Origin: Pseudaestuariivita sp. | GTDB taxonomy: Bacteria > Pseudomonadota > Alphaproteobacteria > Rhodobacterales > Rhodobacteraceae | Reading direction: 5' to 3' | DNA: 20,511 bases | NCBI GenBank assembly: GCA_020629995.1 | Contig: JAHDCH010000014.1 | Span: forward strand, 1-20,511 | Part shown: in pieces, positions 1 to 8,176 of the stretch | Layout: each line of letters starts with the position of its first letter | How positions within the stretch are numbered: position 1 is the first letter of the stretch | Position numbers and translations under genes: made by a program | The notes under the pieces: generated by a model | Databases searched by the model: none | What the model saw: only the letters and a program-made list of their open reading frames with translations | What the model was told of the DNA's origin: nothing

Positions 1-893
1 CCAAGGAAGACAAGGCCAAGCAAAAGACGCTGGAACGCGAGCTGGAATGGATGCGGCAGGGCCAAAAGGCCCGGCAAGCCAAATCCAAGGCCCGCATCGC
101 CGCCTACGAAGAAATGGCGGGCCAGTCCGAGCGCGAGAAAATCACCCGCGCCCAGATCGTCATTCCCAACGGCCCCCGCCTCGGCTCGAAGGTGATCGAG
201 GTGAACGGGCTGAAAAAGGCCATGGGTGACAAGCTGTTGATCGAGGACCTGACCTTCTCGTTGCCGCCCGGCGGCATCGTGGGCGTGATCGGCCCCAACG
301 GCGCAGGCAAATCGACCCTGTTCAAAATGCTGACCGGACAGGAACAGCCTGACGAAGGCACCGTCGAATACGGCGACACCGTGCAGCTGTCCTACGTGGA
401 CCAGTCACGCGACGATCTGAACGCGGACGATACCGTCTGGGAAGCGATCTCGGGCGGCGCCGAAATCATCGAACTGGGCGACGCGCAGGTCAACAGCCGC
501 GCCTATTGCTCGTCCTTCAACTTCAAGGGCGGCGACCAGCAGAAAAAGGTCGGACTTCTGTCGGGCGGTGAACGCAACCGCGTCCACATGGCCCGCCTTC
601 TCAAGGAAGGCGGGAACGTCCTGCTGCTGGACGAGCCGACCAACGATCTGGACGTGGAAACGCTCCGCGCTCTCGAAGACGCCATCGCCGATTTTGCCGG
701 CTGCGCCGTGGTCATCAGCCACGACCGTTTCTTCCTCGACCGTCTTTGCACCCACATCCTTGCCTTTGAGGGCGAGGCGCATGTCGAGTGGTTCGAAGGC
801 AATTTTGCCGACTACGAAGAGGACAAGAAACGCCGCCTCGGCGCCGACGCGCTGGAACCCAAACGGATCAAGCACAAGAAGTTCGTGCGCTGA
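1..893 (+). CDS. ettA: Energy-dependent translational throttle protein EttA (ABC-F ATPase), 3' part
   Basis: The reading frame is open from base 3, so the 5' end lies outside the window; 296 residues are visible. They cover the charged inter-domain linker (first ~55 residues) and the complete second ATPase domain. Visible motifs are Walker A GPNGAGKST, signature LSGGERNR, Walker B LLLDEPTNDLD and the switch histidine in SHDRFF. The C-terminus, EPKRIKHKKFVR, closely resembles the conserved EttA tail, which separates EttA from Uup, YheS and YbiT. Family knowledge: EttA is cytosolic, binds the ribosomal E site and gates the first elongation steps according to the ATP/ADP ratio. No transmembrane segment is present, as expected for ABC-F. 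It converges on the next gene after a 24-base gap. Operon partners upstream cannot be seen. Confidence 0.93.
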   Translation, partial: KEDKAKQKTLERELEWMRQGQKARQAKSKARIAAYEEMAGQSEREKITRAQIVIPNGPRLGSKVIEVNGLKKAMGDKLLIEDLTFSLPPGGIVGVIGPNGAGKSTLFKMLTGQEQPDEGTVEYGDTVQLSYVDQSRDDLNADDTVWEAISGGAEIIELGDAQVNSRAYCSSFNFKGGDQQKKVGLLSGGERNRVHMARLLKEGGNVLLLDEPTNDLDVETLRALEDAIADFAGCAVVISHDRFFLDRLCTHILAFEGEAHVEWFEGNFADYEEDKKRRLGADALEPKRIKHKKFVR

Positions 894-906
894 TCTCACG
901 CCCTCC

Positions 907-934
907 GCGCGCTGGCGCTAAACCGTCAGCGCGC
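907..934. other. Stem-loop between convergent genes (possible bidirectional terminator)
   Basis: An exact 8-bp inverted repeat, GCGCGCTG at 907-914 and CAGCGCGC at 927-934, has a 12-base loop. It lies just after the ettA stop and covers the stop codon of the convergent gene. No T-tract follows on either strand, so this is not a classical intrinsic terminator. It could block 3' exonucleases or act with Rho. The structure is seen; the role is inferred. Confidence 0.35.
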
Positions 935-1475
935 GTGCAAGGTCCAGGTACCCCATGGATCGCGGCACGATCCTGTACCCCCTTCTGGATTGGTCAAGGT
1001 CGGTCCGCGCGGTTTCGGCCATCAACAGCACCGGCAGATCGGGGCTGAAACGCGCGGCGCAATCAACCACAGTCAGAATGTCGTTCGGCGTACCTGCGGA
1101 CCCTGCATCAATCAGGACACCGCCCCAGGCATCCGCCTCTTGGGTCAGCGCCTCGGCTGCCAGATCCGCAGCATAGGTCATGGCGGTTTCCAGATGCAGA
1201 AGCCAGGCGGCATCCATCACATGCCGCATCCGGACCGAACTGTCCGATACAACCAACAATGGCATATCCCTCAGCCCCGCAACAATCCGGCGAGCCTGCG
1301 CCAGCGTCAGGCTGTCTGATCCTGCCTTGCTGCGCAGGGCCACTCCGTTTCGGGTCAGTGTAAATGGCCCTTTGAGCGTTTTGGGCAGGCGCAAAATCGG
1401 AACCCCTCGGAACGTGCGCGCCACATGACGCTGCGTTGTTTCATCCTTCGCGATATCTGCTCTTGTCTCGAACAT
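918..1475 (-). CDS. Hypothetical protein with receiver-like C-terminal half (185 aa)
   Basis: I do not recognise this protein. The ATG at 1475 was chosen because GAGG lies 7 bases upstream; an upstream in-frame extension to 1538 lacks such support. There is no signal peptide or membrane segment. Residues ~21-50 (RGVPILRLPKTLKGPFTLTR) look like a short basic beta-rich module. The C-terminal part (~115-180) alternates hydrophobic strands and helices: GGVLIDAG, then LPVLLMAE, then YRIVPRS followed by a helix. That order resembles a response-regulator receiver fold, with D123 near the phosphoacceptor position, but the acidic pocket and the conserved Lys are not clear. A pseudo-receiver is possible. 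It diverges from the lipoprotein gene at 1633. The ORF is well supported; its function is unknown. Confidence 0.75.
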   Translation of the reverse strand: MFETRADIAKDETTQRHVARTFRGVPILRLPKTLKGPFTLTRNGVALRSKAGSDSLTLAQARRIVAGLRDMPLLVVSDSSVRMRHVMDAAWLLHLETAMTYAADLAAEALTQEADAWGGVLIDAGSAGTPNDILTVVDCAARFSPDLPVLLMAETARTDLDQSRRGYRIVPRSMGYLDLARALTV

Positions 1476-1632
1476 GGTTAAGCCTCGTCTGTCTTTTGTT
1501 ATGCCTGCACTTTCGCTGCGCCGGCTGCATGTGCGCAAACAGGCATGGGGATAAGGCCCCTATCCCTTTGCATAGGGCAGGGTTTTGGCAGGCGGCTGGA
1601 TTCAGCGGGAAAAGCAGTCTAGCGTCCCATCC

Positions 1633-2112
1633 ATGCTGACCCGCCGTCTTTTCCTTTTGTCTGCTCTGGCTGCCTGCACGTCCAAACCGCGCAGCGTTGA
1701 ACTGCCGCCCGGCACGCGGTTGATCATCTACCGCCATGCGGACCGGGATGGCGAGGATCTGAGCGCCAAGGGGATTGCGCGGGCCCAAGCCTTTGCCGAT
1801 GCGTTGAAGAGCGAACGGATCGACGCGATCTTTTCGCCCGGCATCCAGCGCAACCTCGATACGGCGCGGCCTTTGGCCGATGCCAAAGGCCTGACGATCA
1901 GCCGGATGCCGCAGGAAAACCCCACGGCGCGGCTGATGCGCGAGGGCGCCGGCAAAACGATTGTCTGGGTCGGCAACAAAGGCAATCTGGCGCAAATCTG
2001 GGCCGATCTCGGGGCCCAGGATCCAGCGCCTCTGGCCTATGGTGATCTGTTCATCGTCACTCGTGGCCCAGGTGGCATTCCCCGGATCGAACGCAAACGG
2101 ATCGAACCCTAG
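1633..2112 (+). CDS. Histidine phosphatase-fold lipoprotein (159 aa)
   Basis: The ATG at 1633 gives a clean lipoprotein signal, MLTRRLFLLSALAAC, with lipobox LAAC and acylated Cys15; an extension to 1585 would bury it. The mature protein has the phosphoglycerate-mutase / histidine phosphatase signature RHAD at residues 34-37 (phospho-acceptor H35) and a conserved arginine block, SPGIQRNLDTA (R73). The usual second catalytic His, in a VxxGH context, reads VWVGNKGN, so it is Asn115. The protein is about 40 residues shorter than many family members. Lipid anchoring would place it on the periplasmic side of a membrane. Either it is a pseudo-phosphatase or the general acid comes from elsewhere. 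Its substrate cannot be inferred. It converges on the SRAP gene, the two stops sharing CTAG. Confidence 0.8.
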   Translation: MLTRRLFLLSALAACTSKPRSVELPPGTRLIIYRHADRDGEDLSAKGIARAQAFADALKSERIDAIFSPGIQRNLDTARPLADAKGLTISRMPQENPTARLMREGAGKTIVWVGNKGNLAQIWADLGAQDPAPLAYGDLFIVTRGPGGIPRIERKRIEP

Positions 2113-2708
2113 AGCCTATTCGGATCGGCGCATTTCTCGATGCGCAGTCGGTTTTCGGGCCAGGGGTGCATCAGGGTTCTCGCCGCGTCCTCCGAACCCG
2201 ATACCCACTCCTGCGCGTGATCAGGGTCAAGCAAGACCCCCATCCTGTGATGGATCGGGGCGACATCGGCATTGGGCGCGCATGTCACGGTCGCCATCTG
2301 CGCTATGTCGCGCCCGCCCGGTGCGGTCCACACGTCAAAGACCCCTGCAAACAGGCACAGGCTGCCATCGGCCTGTTGCAACGACCACGCCTGTTTGCGC
2401 CGTGCTGCACCAGTCCATTCATACCAGCCGGTAACAGGCACGATGCAGCGCTGCACACCGGCAAAAGCGCTCTTGTCAAAGACGGTCTCGGACCGCGCGT
2501 TGATCAGCGTCTCCAGAACCGGTCGCCCGCGCGCATTCGTGCGCCCCTGCGGGATCAATCCCCAGCGCATCATGCGCCAGCCCGTGGCGGTCAGACAGGC
2601 CAGATCCTGCCCGGGTGCGATGTTCAAATCCCGCGCGGTCTCTGGCGCAGGCCCTTGCCCAAGCCCTGCGTCGCCCAGTGCCTTTGCCAGAAACAGCCGC
2701 CCCGGCAT
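2109..2708 (-). CDS. SRAP (YedK/HMCES)-family protein lacking catalytic Cys2 (199 aa)
   Basis: The fold is recognisable from LINARSET (N70), VTGWYEW (E97) and PIHHRM (H153), which match the Asn, Glu and His active-site residues of SOS-response-associated peptidase proteins. Canonical members begin Met-Cys-Gly-Arg; after Met removal Cys2 forms the thiazolidine crosslink with abasic sites in single-stranded DNA. Here the start reads MPGR, so position 2 is Pro. The start is fixed by this match and by the TGATG junction with the upstream esterase gene. Length is a little under the usual ~220. The protein should be cytosolic. It may bind ssDNA or abasic sites without crosslinking, or use an alternative N-terminal amine such as Pro2 for a Schiff base. 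Co-translation with an exported esterase gives no functional hint. Confidence 0.85.
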   Translation of the reverse strand: MPGRLFLAKALGDAGLGQGPAPETARDLNIAPGQDLACLTATGWRMMRWGLIPQGRTNARGRPVLETLINARSETVFDKSAFAGVQRCIVPVTGWYEWTGAARRKQAWSLQQADGSLCLFAGVFDVWTAPGGRDIAQMATVTCAPNADVAPIHHRMGVLLDPDHAQEWVSGSEDAARTLMHPWPENRLRIEKCADPNRL

Positions 2709-3376
2709 CAGCGCACCCGCGCCACCAGGTCGGCCACCGCCGGGGCCATTGCGCCCACTATGCGCGTGACACCCGCTGCGTTCGGATGAATGCCATCCGC
2801 CTGCATGAACCGCCCGACATCGCCGGGGTCCTGTCCAATCCCTTTGAAAAAACTTTCGAAATACAGCGCCCCGGTGGCCTCTGCCAGATCGGGAAAGATC
2901 GCGTCGAAGGCCGCTTTGTACTCGGGGCCATAGTTTCCGGGCGCGCTCAGCCCGACCAGCATCACAGGGCGCTCGCCCGCTGCTGCGACAATGCCGGCAA
3001 GATTGCTTTTGGTCAGGGCCGGGTCGAACCCGCGCAGCATGTCATTGCCGCCCAGTGCAACGATCAGCGCGTCGACATCCTCGCTCAGCGACCAGTCAAT
3101 GCGCGCGAGCCCCCCGGCCGTGGTGTCCCCGGACACACCTCCGTTGATGAGTGTCACGTCCAGCCCCCGCGCCTCCAGTGCCTCTTGCATCTGCGGCACA
3201 AAGCCATCCTCGGGCGGCAGGCCATAGCCCTGGGTCAGGCTGTCGCCAAAGGCCAGCACGGTCACCGGCTCGGCCAGTGCCGCCGGGGCAGCAAGGCACA
3301 GAACAAGCGCCGCCTTGTTCAGCCTGCGCACCGCCCCATATGTCACACGACGACACGCCAACCCGAGCCGCCCCAT
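2708..3376 (-). CDS. tesA: TesA-like arylesterase / SGNH-fold thioesterase, exported
   Basis: All SGNH blocks are present: FGDSLTQGYG (Ser46 counted from the ATG), block II Gly (INGGVSGDTT), GGND (109-112) and the catalytic pair in DGIHPN (D194, H197). A signal peptide ends near PAALA, so the enzyme should act in the periplasm on acyl-CoA, aryl or lysophospholipid esters, as for E. coli TesA. The start is uncertain. The only suitable ATG is at 3376; GTG codons at 3346 and 3331 give shorter signal peptides, the 3331 one (RRLNKAALVLCLAAPAALA) being the most typical, though without a good ribosome site. It diverges from an ABC exporter of the YbbA/YbbP type, as tesA does in E. coli. The stop overlaps the next start as TGATG. 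Confidence 0.88.
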   Translation of the reverse strand: MGRLGLACRRVTYGAVRRLNKAALVLCLAAPAALAEPVTVLAFGDSLTQGYGLPPEDGFVPQMQEALEARGLDVTLINGGVSGDTTAGGLARIDWSLSEDVDALIVALGGNDMLRGFDPALTKSNLAGIVAAAGERPVMLVGLSAPGNYGPEYKAAFDAIFPDLAEATGALYFESFFKGIGQDPGDVGRFMQADGIHPNAAGVTRIVGAMAPAVADLVARVR

Positions 3377-4064
3377 GACCGAACTTGCCTTCTCACTCAA
3401 CGATGTCCGCCTGTCGCTGGATGGCAATGCCGGGCGGGTGGACATCCTGCATGGGCTGACATTTGACATCGCGCGCGGTGACACGGTGGGGATGGTGGGG
3501 CCTTCGGGATCGGGCAAGTCGTCTCTCCTGATGCTCATGGGCGGGCTCGAACAGTCCACCGGGGGCACGATCACCGCGCTGGGACAGCGCCTCGACCGGA
3601 TGGACGAGGACGCGCTTGCGCGGTTCCGCAGGGATCATATGGGGGTGGTCTTTCAATCCTTCCACCTGATCCCCACGATGACAGCGCTTGAAAACGTGGC
3701 AACCCCTCTCGAACTGGCCGGAGCACCCCGCGCCTTTGACCGGGCAAGCGAAGCTCTGTCCGAGGTCGGCCTCGCGGATCGGGCGGGGCATTACCCTGCG
3801 CAATTGTCAGGAGGCGAGCAACAGCGCGTGGCCCTGGCCCGCGCGCTGGCGCCCCGGCCCGATATCCTTCTGGCCGATGAACCCACCGGCAATCTCGACG
3901 AAGCCAACGGGGCGGCAATCACCGATCTGCTGTTTCGTCTCAGCGCCCAGCATGGCGCGACGCTGGTTTTGGTGACGCATGCGCCGCCGCTGGCCGCACG
4001 CTGCGACCGGGTGATCACCCTGCGCGACGGGCGCATTGCCCCCGGGCAGGACGCCGCGGCATGA
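3375..4064 (+). CDS. ybbA: ABC exporter ATP-binding protein, YbbA-like (229 aa)
   Basis: This is an ATPase subunit of the MacB/LolD/YbbA group. Walker A is GPSGSGKSS (42-50), Q-loop VVFQSFHLIP (~91-100), signature LSGGEQQ (144-150), Walker B ILLADEP (164-170) and switch His202. The Q-loop and the DEPTGNLD after Walker B are typical of the o228/MacB class. The ATG at 3375 fits the family N-terminus (MTELAFSLNDVRLSL); an earlier in-frame ATG at 3315 would run through the divergent gene. The Shine-Dalgarno is weak, so a short or absent leader is possible. Its TGA overlaps the permease ATG (ATGA), so the two are translationally coupled. Divergence from tesA supports YbbA over LolD. The transported substrate of YbbAP is not firmly known. 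Confidence 0.9.
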   Translation: MTELAFSLNDVRLSLDGNAGRVDILHGLTFDIARGDTVGMVGPSGSGKSSLLMLMGGLEQSTGGTITALGQRLDRMDEDALARFRRDHMGVVFQSFHLIPTMTALENVATPLELAGAPRAFDRASEALSEVGLADRAGHYPAQLSGGEQQRVALARALAPRPDILLADEPTGNLDEANGAAITDLLFRLSAQHGATLVLVTHAPPLAARCDRVITLRDGRIAPGQDAAA

Positions 4065-6592
4065 GCACATTGCGGCAGGGCGCGCGGATTGCGCGACGCG
4101 AATTGCGGGGCGGGTTGCGCGGCTTTCGCATCTTTCTGGCCTGCCTTGCGCTTGGAGTCGCGGCCATCGCCGCAATCGGCTCGGTGCGCTCTGCGATCGA
4201 AGCCGGGCTTGCCGCGGAAGGCGCAACCCTCCTTGGCGGCGATGCCGCACTTCAGTTCACGTACCGGTTTGCCTCGCAGGAGGAACGTGCATGGATGGAT
4301 CGCACCGCGCTTGCCGTGTCCGAGGTTGCCGATTTCCGGTCGATGGCCGTGGTCACCCGCGATGGGGAAACCGAACGCGCGCTGACCCAGCTCAAGGCCG
4401 TGGACAGCGCCTACCCCCTCAAGGGCCGCGTGACGCTGGATCCGCCCATGGCGCTGGACGTGGCGCTGGCGGGTCAGGACGGACGGCCAGGCGTTGTGAT
4501 GGCGCGCAACCTTGTGGACCGGCTTGCCTTGTCGCCCGGCGACGTGGTGCGCTTTGGCACGGCCGAGGTCGTGTTGATGGCAACCCTCACGGGCGAGCCC
4601 GATCAGGCCGGAGGCGACTTCGGGCTGGGCCCGCGTTCCCTGCTTTTGCTGGATGCTTTGCGCGGCTCAGGTCTTTTGGAGCCGGGGACCCTGTTTGACA
4701 CGCATTACCGGATGTTGCTGCCCCCCGGCAGCGACCTTGATGCCTTGCGGGCGCAAGTCGACGCCGCCATGGCCCAAAGCGGCGCACGCTGGCGCGACGC
4801 CCGCAACGGAGCCCCGGGCGTCGCCGAGTTTGTAGACCGGCTGGGCGCCTTTCTTGTGCTTGTGGGCCTGTCCGGTATCGCCGTTGGCGGTGTCGGGGTG
4901 TCAGCCGCCGTATCGGCCTATCTGGCTGGCAAGACCTCGGTGATTGCCACTTTGCGCACTCTGGGTGCGGCGCGAGGCACGATCTTTTGGGCCTACGCGC
5001 TGCAAATTGCGGCGCTGGCGGCGCTCGGGATCGCCCTGGGACTGATTGCAGGGGCCGGTGTGCCGCTGTTGCTGGCGCCTCTGATTGCTGCACAACTGCC
5101 GGTGCCCGCAGTCTTTGCGCTATACCCCATGCCTCTGGCTGAAGCGGCGCTTTACGGCACTCTGGCGGCAGCGATTTTCACGCTCTGGCCGCTGGCCCGG
5201 GCCGAGGATGTCCGCGCAGCAACCCTGTTTCGCGATGCTCTGGGGCAGGCGCGCATTTTGCCGCGCCCAGCTTACCTTGCGTTGATTGGGCTGTTTATCG
5301 GCCTGCTGGTGGGCGTGGCGATCTGGTTCAGCGGCACGGCACGCCTGACGCTTTGGACATTTGCCGGGATCGCGGGGGCGCTGGGGCTGCTGGCCCTGTG
5401 CGCCATGCTGCTGCGGCGACTGGCACGCGCGGGTCTGATCGTGGCGCGCGGGCGCCCTGCCCTGCGCTGGGCCTTGTCGTCAATCGGCGGGCCCCGCAGC
5501 GCAACACTTTCGGTGGTGCTGTCGCTGGGGCTGGGGCTGTCGGTTTTGTCGGCGGTCGGCCAGATCGATGGCAACCTGCGCAACGCCATCACGGGCGAAT
5601 TGCCCGACGTGGCGCCTTCCTACTTTTTCGTGGATATCCAGAAAGACCAGATGCCCGGGTTTCTGGACCGGCTGGACAACGACCCACAGGTCAGCCGGGT
5701 CGACAGCGCGCCCATGTTGCGCGGCATCATCACCCAGATCAACGGCCAGAAGGCAACCGATGTCGCGGGCGATCATTGGGTCCTGTCCGGCGACCGGGGC
5801 GTGACCTATTCCACCGCAGTCCCGGACAACACTCGTCTGACAGGCGGCACCTGGTGGAGCCCGGACTACTCTGGCCCGCCGCAAATCAGCTTTGCCGCCG
5901 AAGAAGCCGCGGAAATGGGTCTCAGCCTGGGCGACACGCTGACGCTCAACATCCTTGGGCGCGACATCACCGGCACCATCACCTCGTTCCGCGAAGTCGA
6001 TTTTTCGACCGCCGGGATCGGTTTTATCCTGTCGATGAACCCATCCGCCCTGCAGGGCGCTCCGCACAGCTTCATTTCGACCGTCTACGCCGCGCCCGAG
6101 GCCGAAGCGGCAATCCTGCGCGATCTGGCGCAAGCCTTTCCCAACATCACTGCGATCCGCGTCCGGGATGCGATCGATCAGGTCTCGGCGCTTCTTGCCG
6201 GGATCGCGGCCGCCACGTCCTGGGGCGCGGCGGCCACATTGCTGACCGGCTTTATCGTTCTGATCGGCGCTTCGGCTGCGGGGCTGCCCGCCCGCGTGTT
6301 CGAAGCCGCGGTCTTGCGCACCCTGGGCGCCAGCCGCATGCGCATCATGGCCAGCTTTGCCTTGCGGTCCGTGCTGTTGGGTCTCGGCGCCGGGGCCGTG
6401 GCGTTGGCCGCCGGCATCCTCGGCGGCTGGGCGGTCAGCCGGTTTGTAATGGAAACGGGGTATGACATCATCTGGCCCTCGGCCCTTGCCATCCTTGCCG
6501 GCGGGGTGCTTGCCACAACGCTGACCGGCCTGATCTTTGCCCGCCCCGCGCTGGCTGCGCGACCTGCTGGCGTTCTGCGCGCGCGCGAATAA
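4061..6592 (+). CDS. ybbP: ABC exporter permease, FtsX/MacB-type duplicated, YbbP-like (843 aa)
   Basis: This inner-membrane permease has two FtsX-type halves. A first transmembrane segment near residues 24-42 (IFLACLALGVAAIAAIGSV) is followed by a ~215-residue periplasmic domain. Next come membrane segments around 264-290, 305-345, 363-380, 403-420 and 430-450, and another at ~483-500 (SVVLSLGLGLSVLSAVGQI). A second periplasmic domain spans ~500-705, and three more segments follow to the C-terminus. The motif AVLRTLGASR (near 747) and its first-half counterpart TLRTLGAARG are the coupling helices typical of this superfamily. Length and topology match YbbP (about 800 aa). With YbbA it should form a type VII (mechanotransmission) ABC system rather than a classical transporter. 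The start overlaps ybbA as ATGA. Confidence 0.9.
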   Translation: MSTLRQGARIARRELRGGLRGFRIFLACLALGVAAIAAIGSVRSAIEAGLAAEGATLLGGDAALQFTYRFASQEERAWMDRTALAVSEVADFRSMAVVTRDGETERALTQLKAVDSAYPLKGRVTLDPPMALDVALAGQDGRPGVVMARNLVDRLALSPGDVVRFGTAEVVLMATLTGEPDQAGGDFGLGPRSLLLLDALRGSGLLEPGTLFDTHYRMLLPPGSDLDALRAQVDAAMAQSGARWRDARNGAPGVAEFVDRLGAFLVLVGLSGIAVGGVGVSAAVSAYLAGKTSVIATLRTLGAARGTIFWAYALQIAALAALGIALGLIAGAGVPLLLAPLIAAQLPVPAVFALYPMPLAEAALYGTLAAAIFTLWPLARAEDVRAATLFRDALGQARILPRPAYLALIGLFIGLLVGVAIWFSGTARLTLWTFAGIAGALGLLALCAMLLRRLARAGLIVARGRPALRWALSSIGGPRSATLSVVLSLGLGLSVLSAVGQIDGNLRNAITGELPDVAPSYFFVDIQKDQMPGFLDRLDNDPQVSRVDSAPMLRGIITQINGQKATDVAGDHWVLSGDRGVTYSTAVPDNTRLTGGTWWSPDYSGPPQISFAAEEAAEMGLSLGDTLTLNILGRDITGTITSFREVDFSTAGIGFILSMNPSALQGAPHSFISTVYAAPEAEAAILRDLAQAFPNITAIRVRDAIDQVSALLAGIAAATSWGAAATLLTGFIVLIGASAAGLPARVFEAAVLRTLGASRMRIMASFALRSVLLGLGAGAVALAAGILGGWAVSRFVMETGYDIIWPSALAILAGGVLATTLTGLIFARPALAARPAGVLRARE

Positions 6593-6633
6593 GCGGGCTG
6601 GTGCCTGCGCCCGGTTCACGGCATCCTTGCGCC

Positions 6634-7464
6634 ATGACGTATACCTCTCAGGACACAGCACAATTCCTGTCGATCCTGCGCACCGCCGCGCAGGACGAAA
6701 TCCTGCCCCGGTTCCGCAGCCTTGCGGCGGGAGACATCGCGGTCAAGACAGCTCATGACGATCTGGTGACCCAGGCGGACACCCGCGCCGAACGCGCAAT
6801 CACCACCGCATTGCGCTCCGCCTACCCTTCGGCCCTCGTGATGGGCGAAGAGGCGATCTCGGACGATCCCGCCTTGCGGGATGCCTTGCCGGACGCCGCG
6901 CAGGCCTTTGTGATCGATCCGGTGGACGGAACGTGGAACTTCGCCAGCGGAATGGCGATATACGGCGTCATACTCGCCGCCATGTCGCATGCAAAGCCCA
7001 CCTTTGGCGCGCTCTACGATCCCAGCTTTGACGATGCGATCACGGCCACCGCAGACGGCCCTGCCTTGTACCACGCGGCGGACGGCAGCGAACGTGTTCT
7101 GACGATGGACCCCGCTCCCACACCCGGGCTTACCGGATTTTTGCCGCTGGCGCTGCTGCCCGAGGAAAAACGCGCCCCAATGGCGGCCACCTTTCCGGGG
7201 TTCAACAGGGTGCTGAACCTGCGCTGTTCGTGTCATGAGTTTCGCCTGATGGCGCAAGGGCATGTGGACTTCATGCTGTCCTACCGGCTGACACCCTGGG
7301 ATCATGCTGCAGGCGCGCTGATCGTGGCGCAGGCGGGCGGCGTGGCGCGGATGCTGGACGGGGGCGCGTATCGCGCCGATTTGCGTGATGGCGCCTTGCT
7401 ATGCGCACGGTCCGAGGATGTGTGGCAGGACGTGGCCGCGCGCATGTCTTTCCTGACTGCATGA
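6634..7464 (+). CDS. Inositol monophosphatase-family phosphatase (276 aa)
   Basis: Mg-dependent sugar-phosphatase fold. Metal-binding motifs are GEE at 71-73, DPVDGT at 95-100 and WDHAAG at 222-227, with the typical follow-on AQAGGVARML. Possible activities are inositol-1-phosphate, 3'(2'),5'-bisphosphate or histidinol-phosphate hydrolysis; I cannot choose among these from sequence alone. It has no signal peptide and should be cytosolic. The ATG at 6634 was preferred over a GTG at 6601 because the residues before it (PAPGSRHPCA) do not look like family sequence, but neither start has a strong ribosome site. It follows the YbbP gene closely and overlaps the next gene by ATGA, so it is probably part of the same transcript. 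Confidence 0.87.
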   Translation: MTYTSQDTAQFLSILRTAAQDEILPRFRSLAAGDIAVKTAHDDLVTQADTRAERAITTALRSAYPSALVMGEEAISDDPALRDALPDAAQAFVIDPVDGTWNFASGMAIYGVILAAMSHAKPTFGALYDPSFDDAITATADGPALYHAADGSERVLTMDPAPTPGLTGFLPLALLPEEKRAPMAATFPGFNRVLNLRCSCHEFRLMAQGHVDFMLSYRLTPWDHAAGALIVAQAGGVARMLDGGAYRADLRDGALLCARSEDVWQDVAARMSFLTA

Positions 7465-8176
7465 GGCCGGCGACTCCCTGGATCGACTGGCCCATACGGG
7501 CGCTGTTGCTGCCGGTTCTGGCTGTGCAGGGTCTGAGTGTGCGCCGCACCGCCCGCACCCTGCCCGAACCACCCGGACCGAGGCACGGCAAGGCACCCGG
7601 AGCTGGCGCGCCCACACGGCTATTGATCCTCGGTGACAGCTCTGCCGCGGGTGTGGGCTGCGCGGATCAATCGACGGCTCTTGCGCTTCAGCTGGTTGCA
7701 GCGCTTGCCCCCAACCTATCGGTAGATTGGCGGCTTGTGGCGCAATGTGGTGCCCGTACGCGGGATGCGCTGAGCTGGCTGGAACAGGACACCCGAAGCG
7801 CTGATATCGTAGTCACCGTGTTCGGCGTCAACGACGTGACCAAGGCAACGCCCCGCGCGCGCTGGCACCGCGATCAAAGCGCATTGTTTGACCGGCTTTC
7901 GACCATGGGCGCTCGGCACATCTATGCAACCGCGGTACCGCCCATCGGGCAAATGCCTATTTTACCCAACCCGTTGCGCTGGGTTCTGGGGCGGCAGGCG
8001 CTGGCATTTGATGCGACGCTTCAGGCTCTTTGCGTGGCGCACCCAATCGCGCGCCACGTACCGTTTGATTTTCCGATGCAGCCAGACCAGATGGCCGAGG
8101 ACGGGTATCACCCCGGCCCCGTGATCTATGCTGCCTGGGCACGCCATCTGGCAGGCATCATCCTGGCCGATGCAGG

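Noticed and set aside
1558..1577. Hairpin CCCTAT/ATAGGG upstream of the histidine phosphatase lipoprotein
   Set aside because: The stem is only 6 bp with an 8-base loop and a short T4 run five bases after it; it lies in a divergent promoter gap, where no gene needs a terminator in that direction.
5480..6661. A 393-codon open frame antisense to the YbbP permease gene
   Set aside because: The opposite strand has a full-length transmembrane permease with coherent motifs; the antisense translation is low-complexity Arg/Gly/Gln and ends at no gene-like border.
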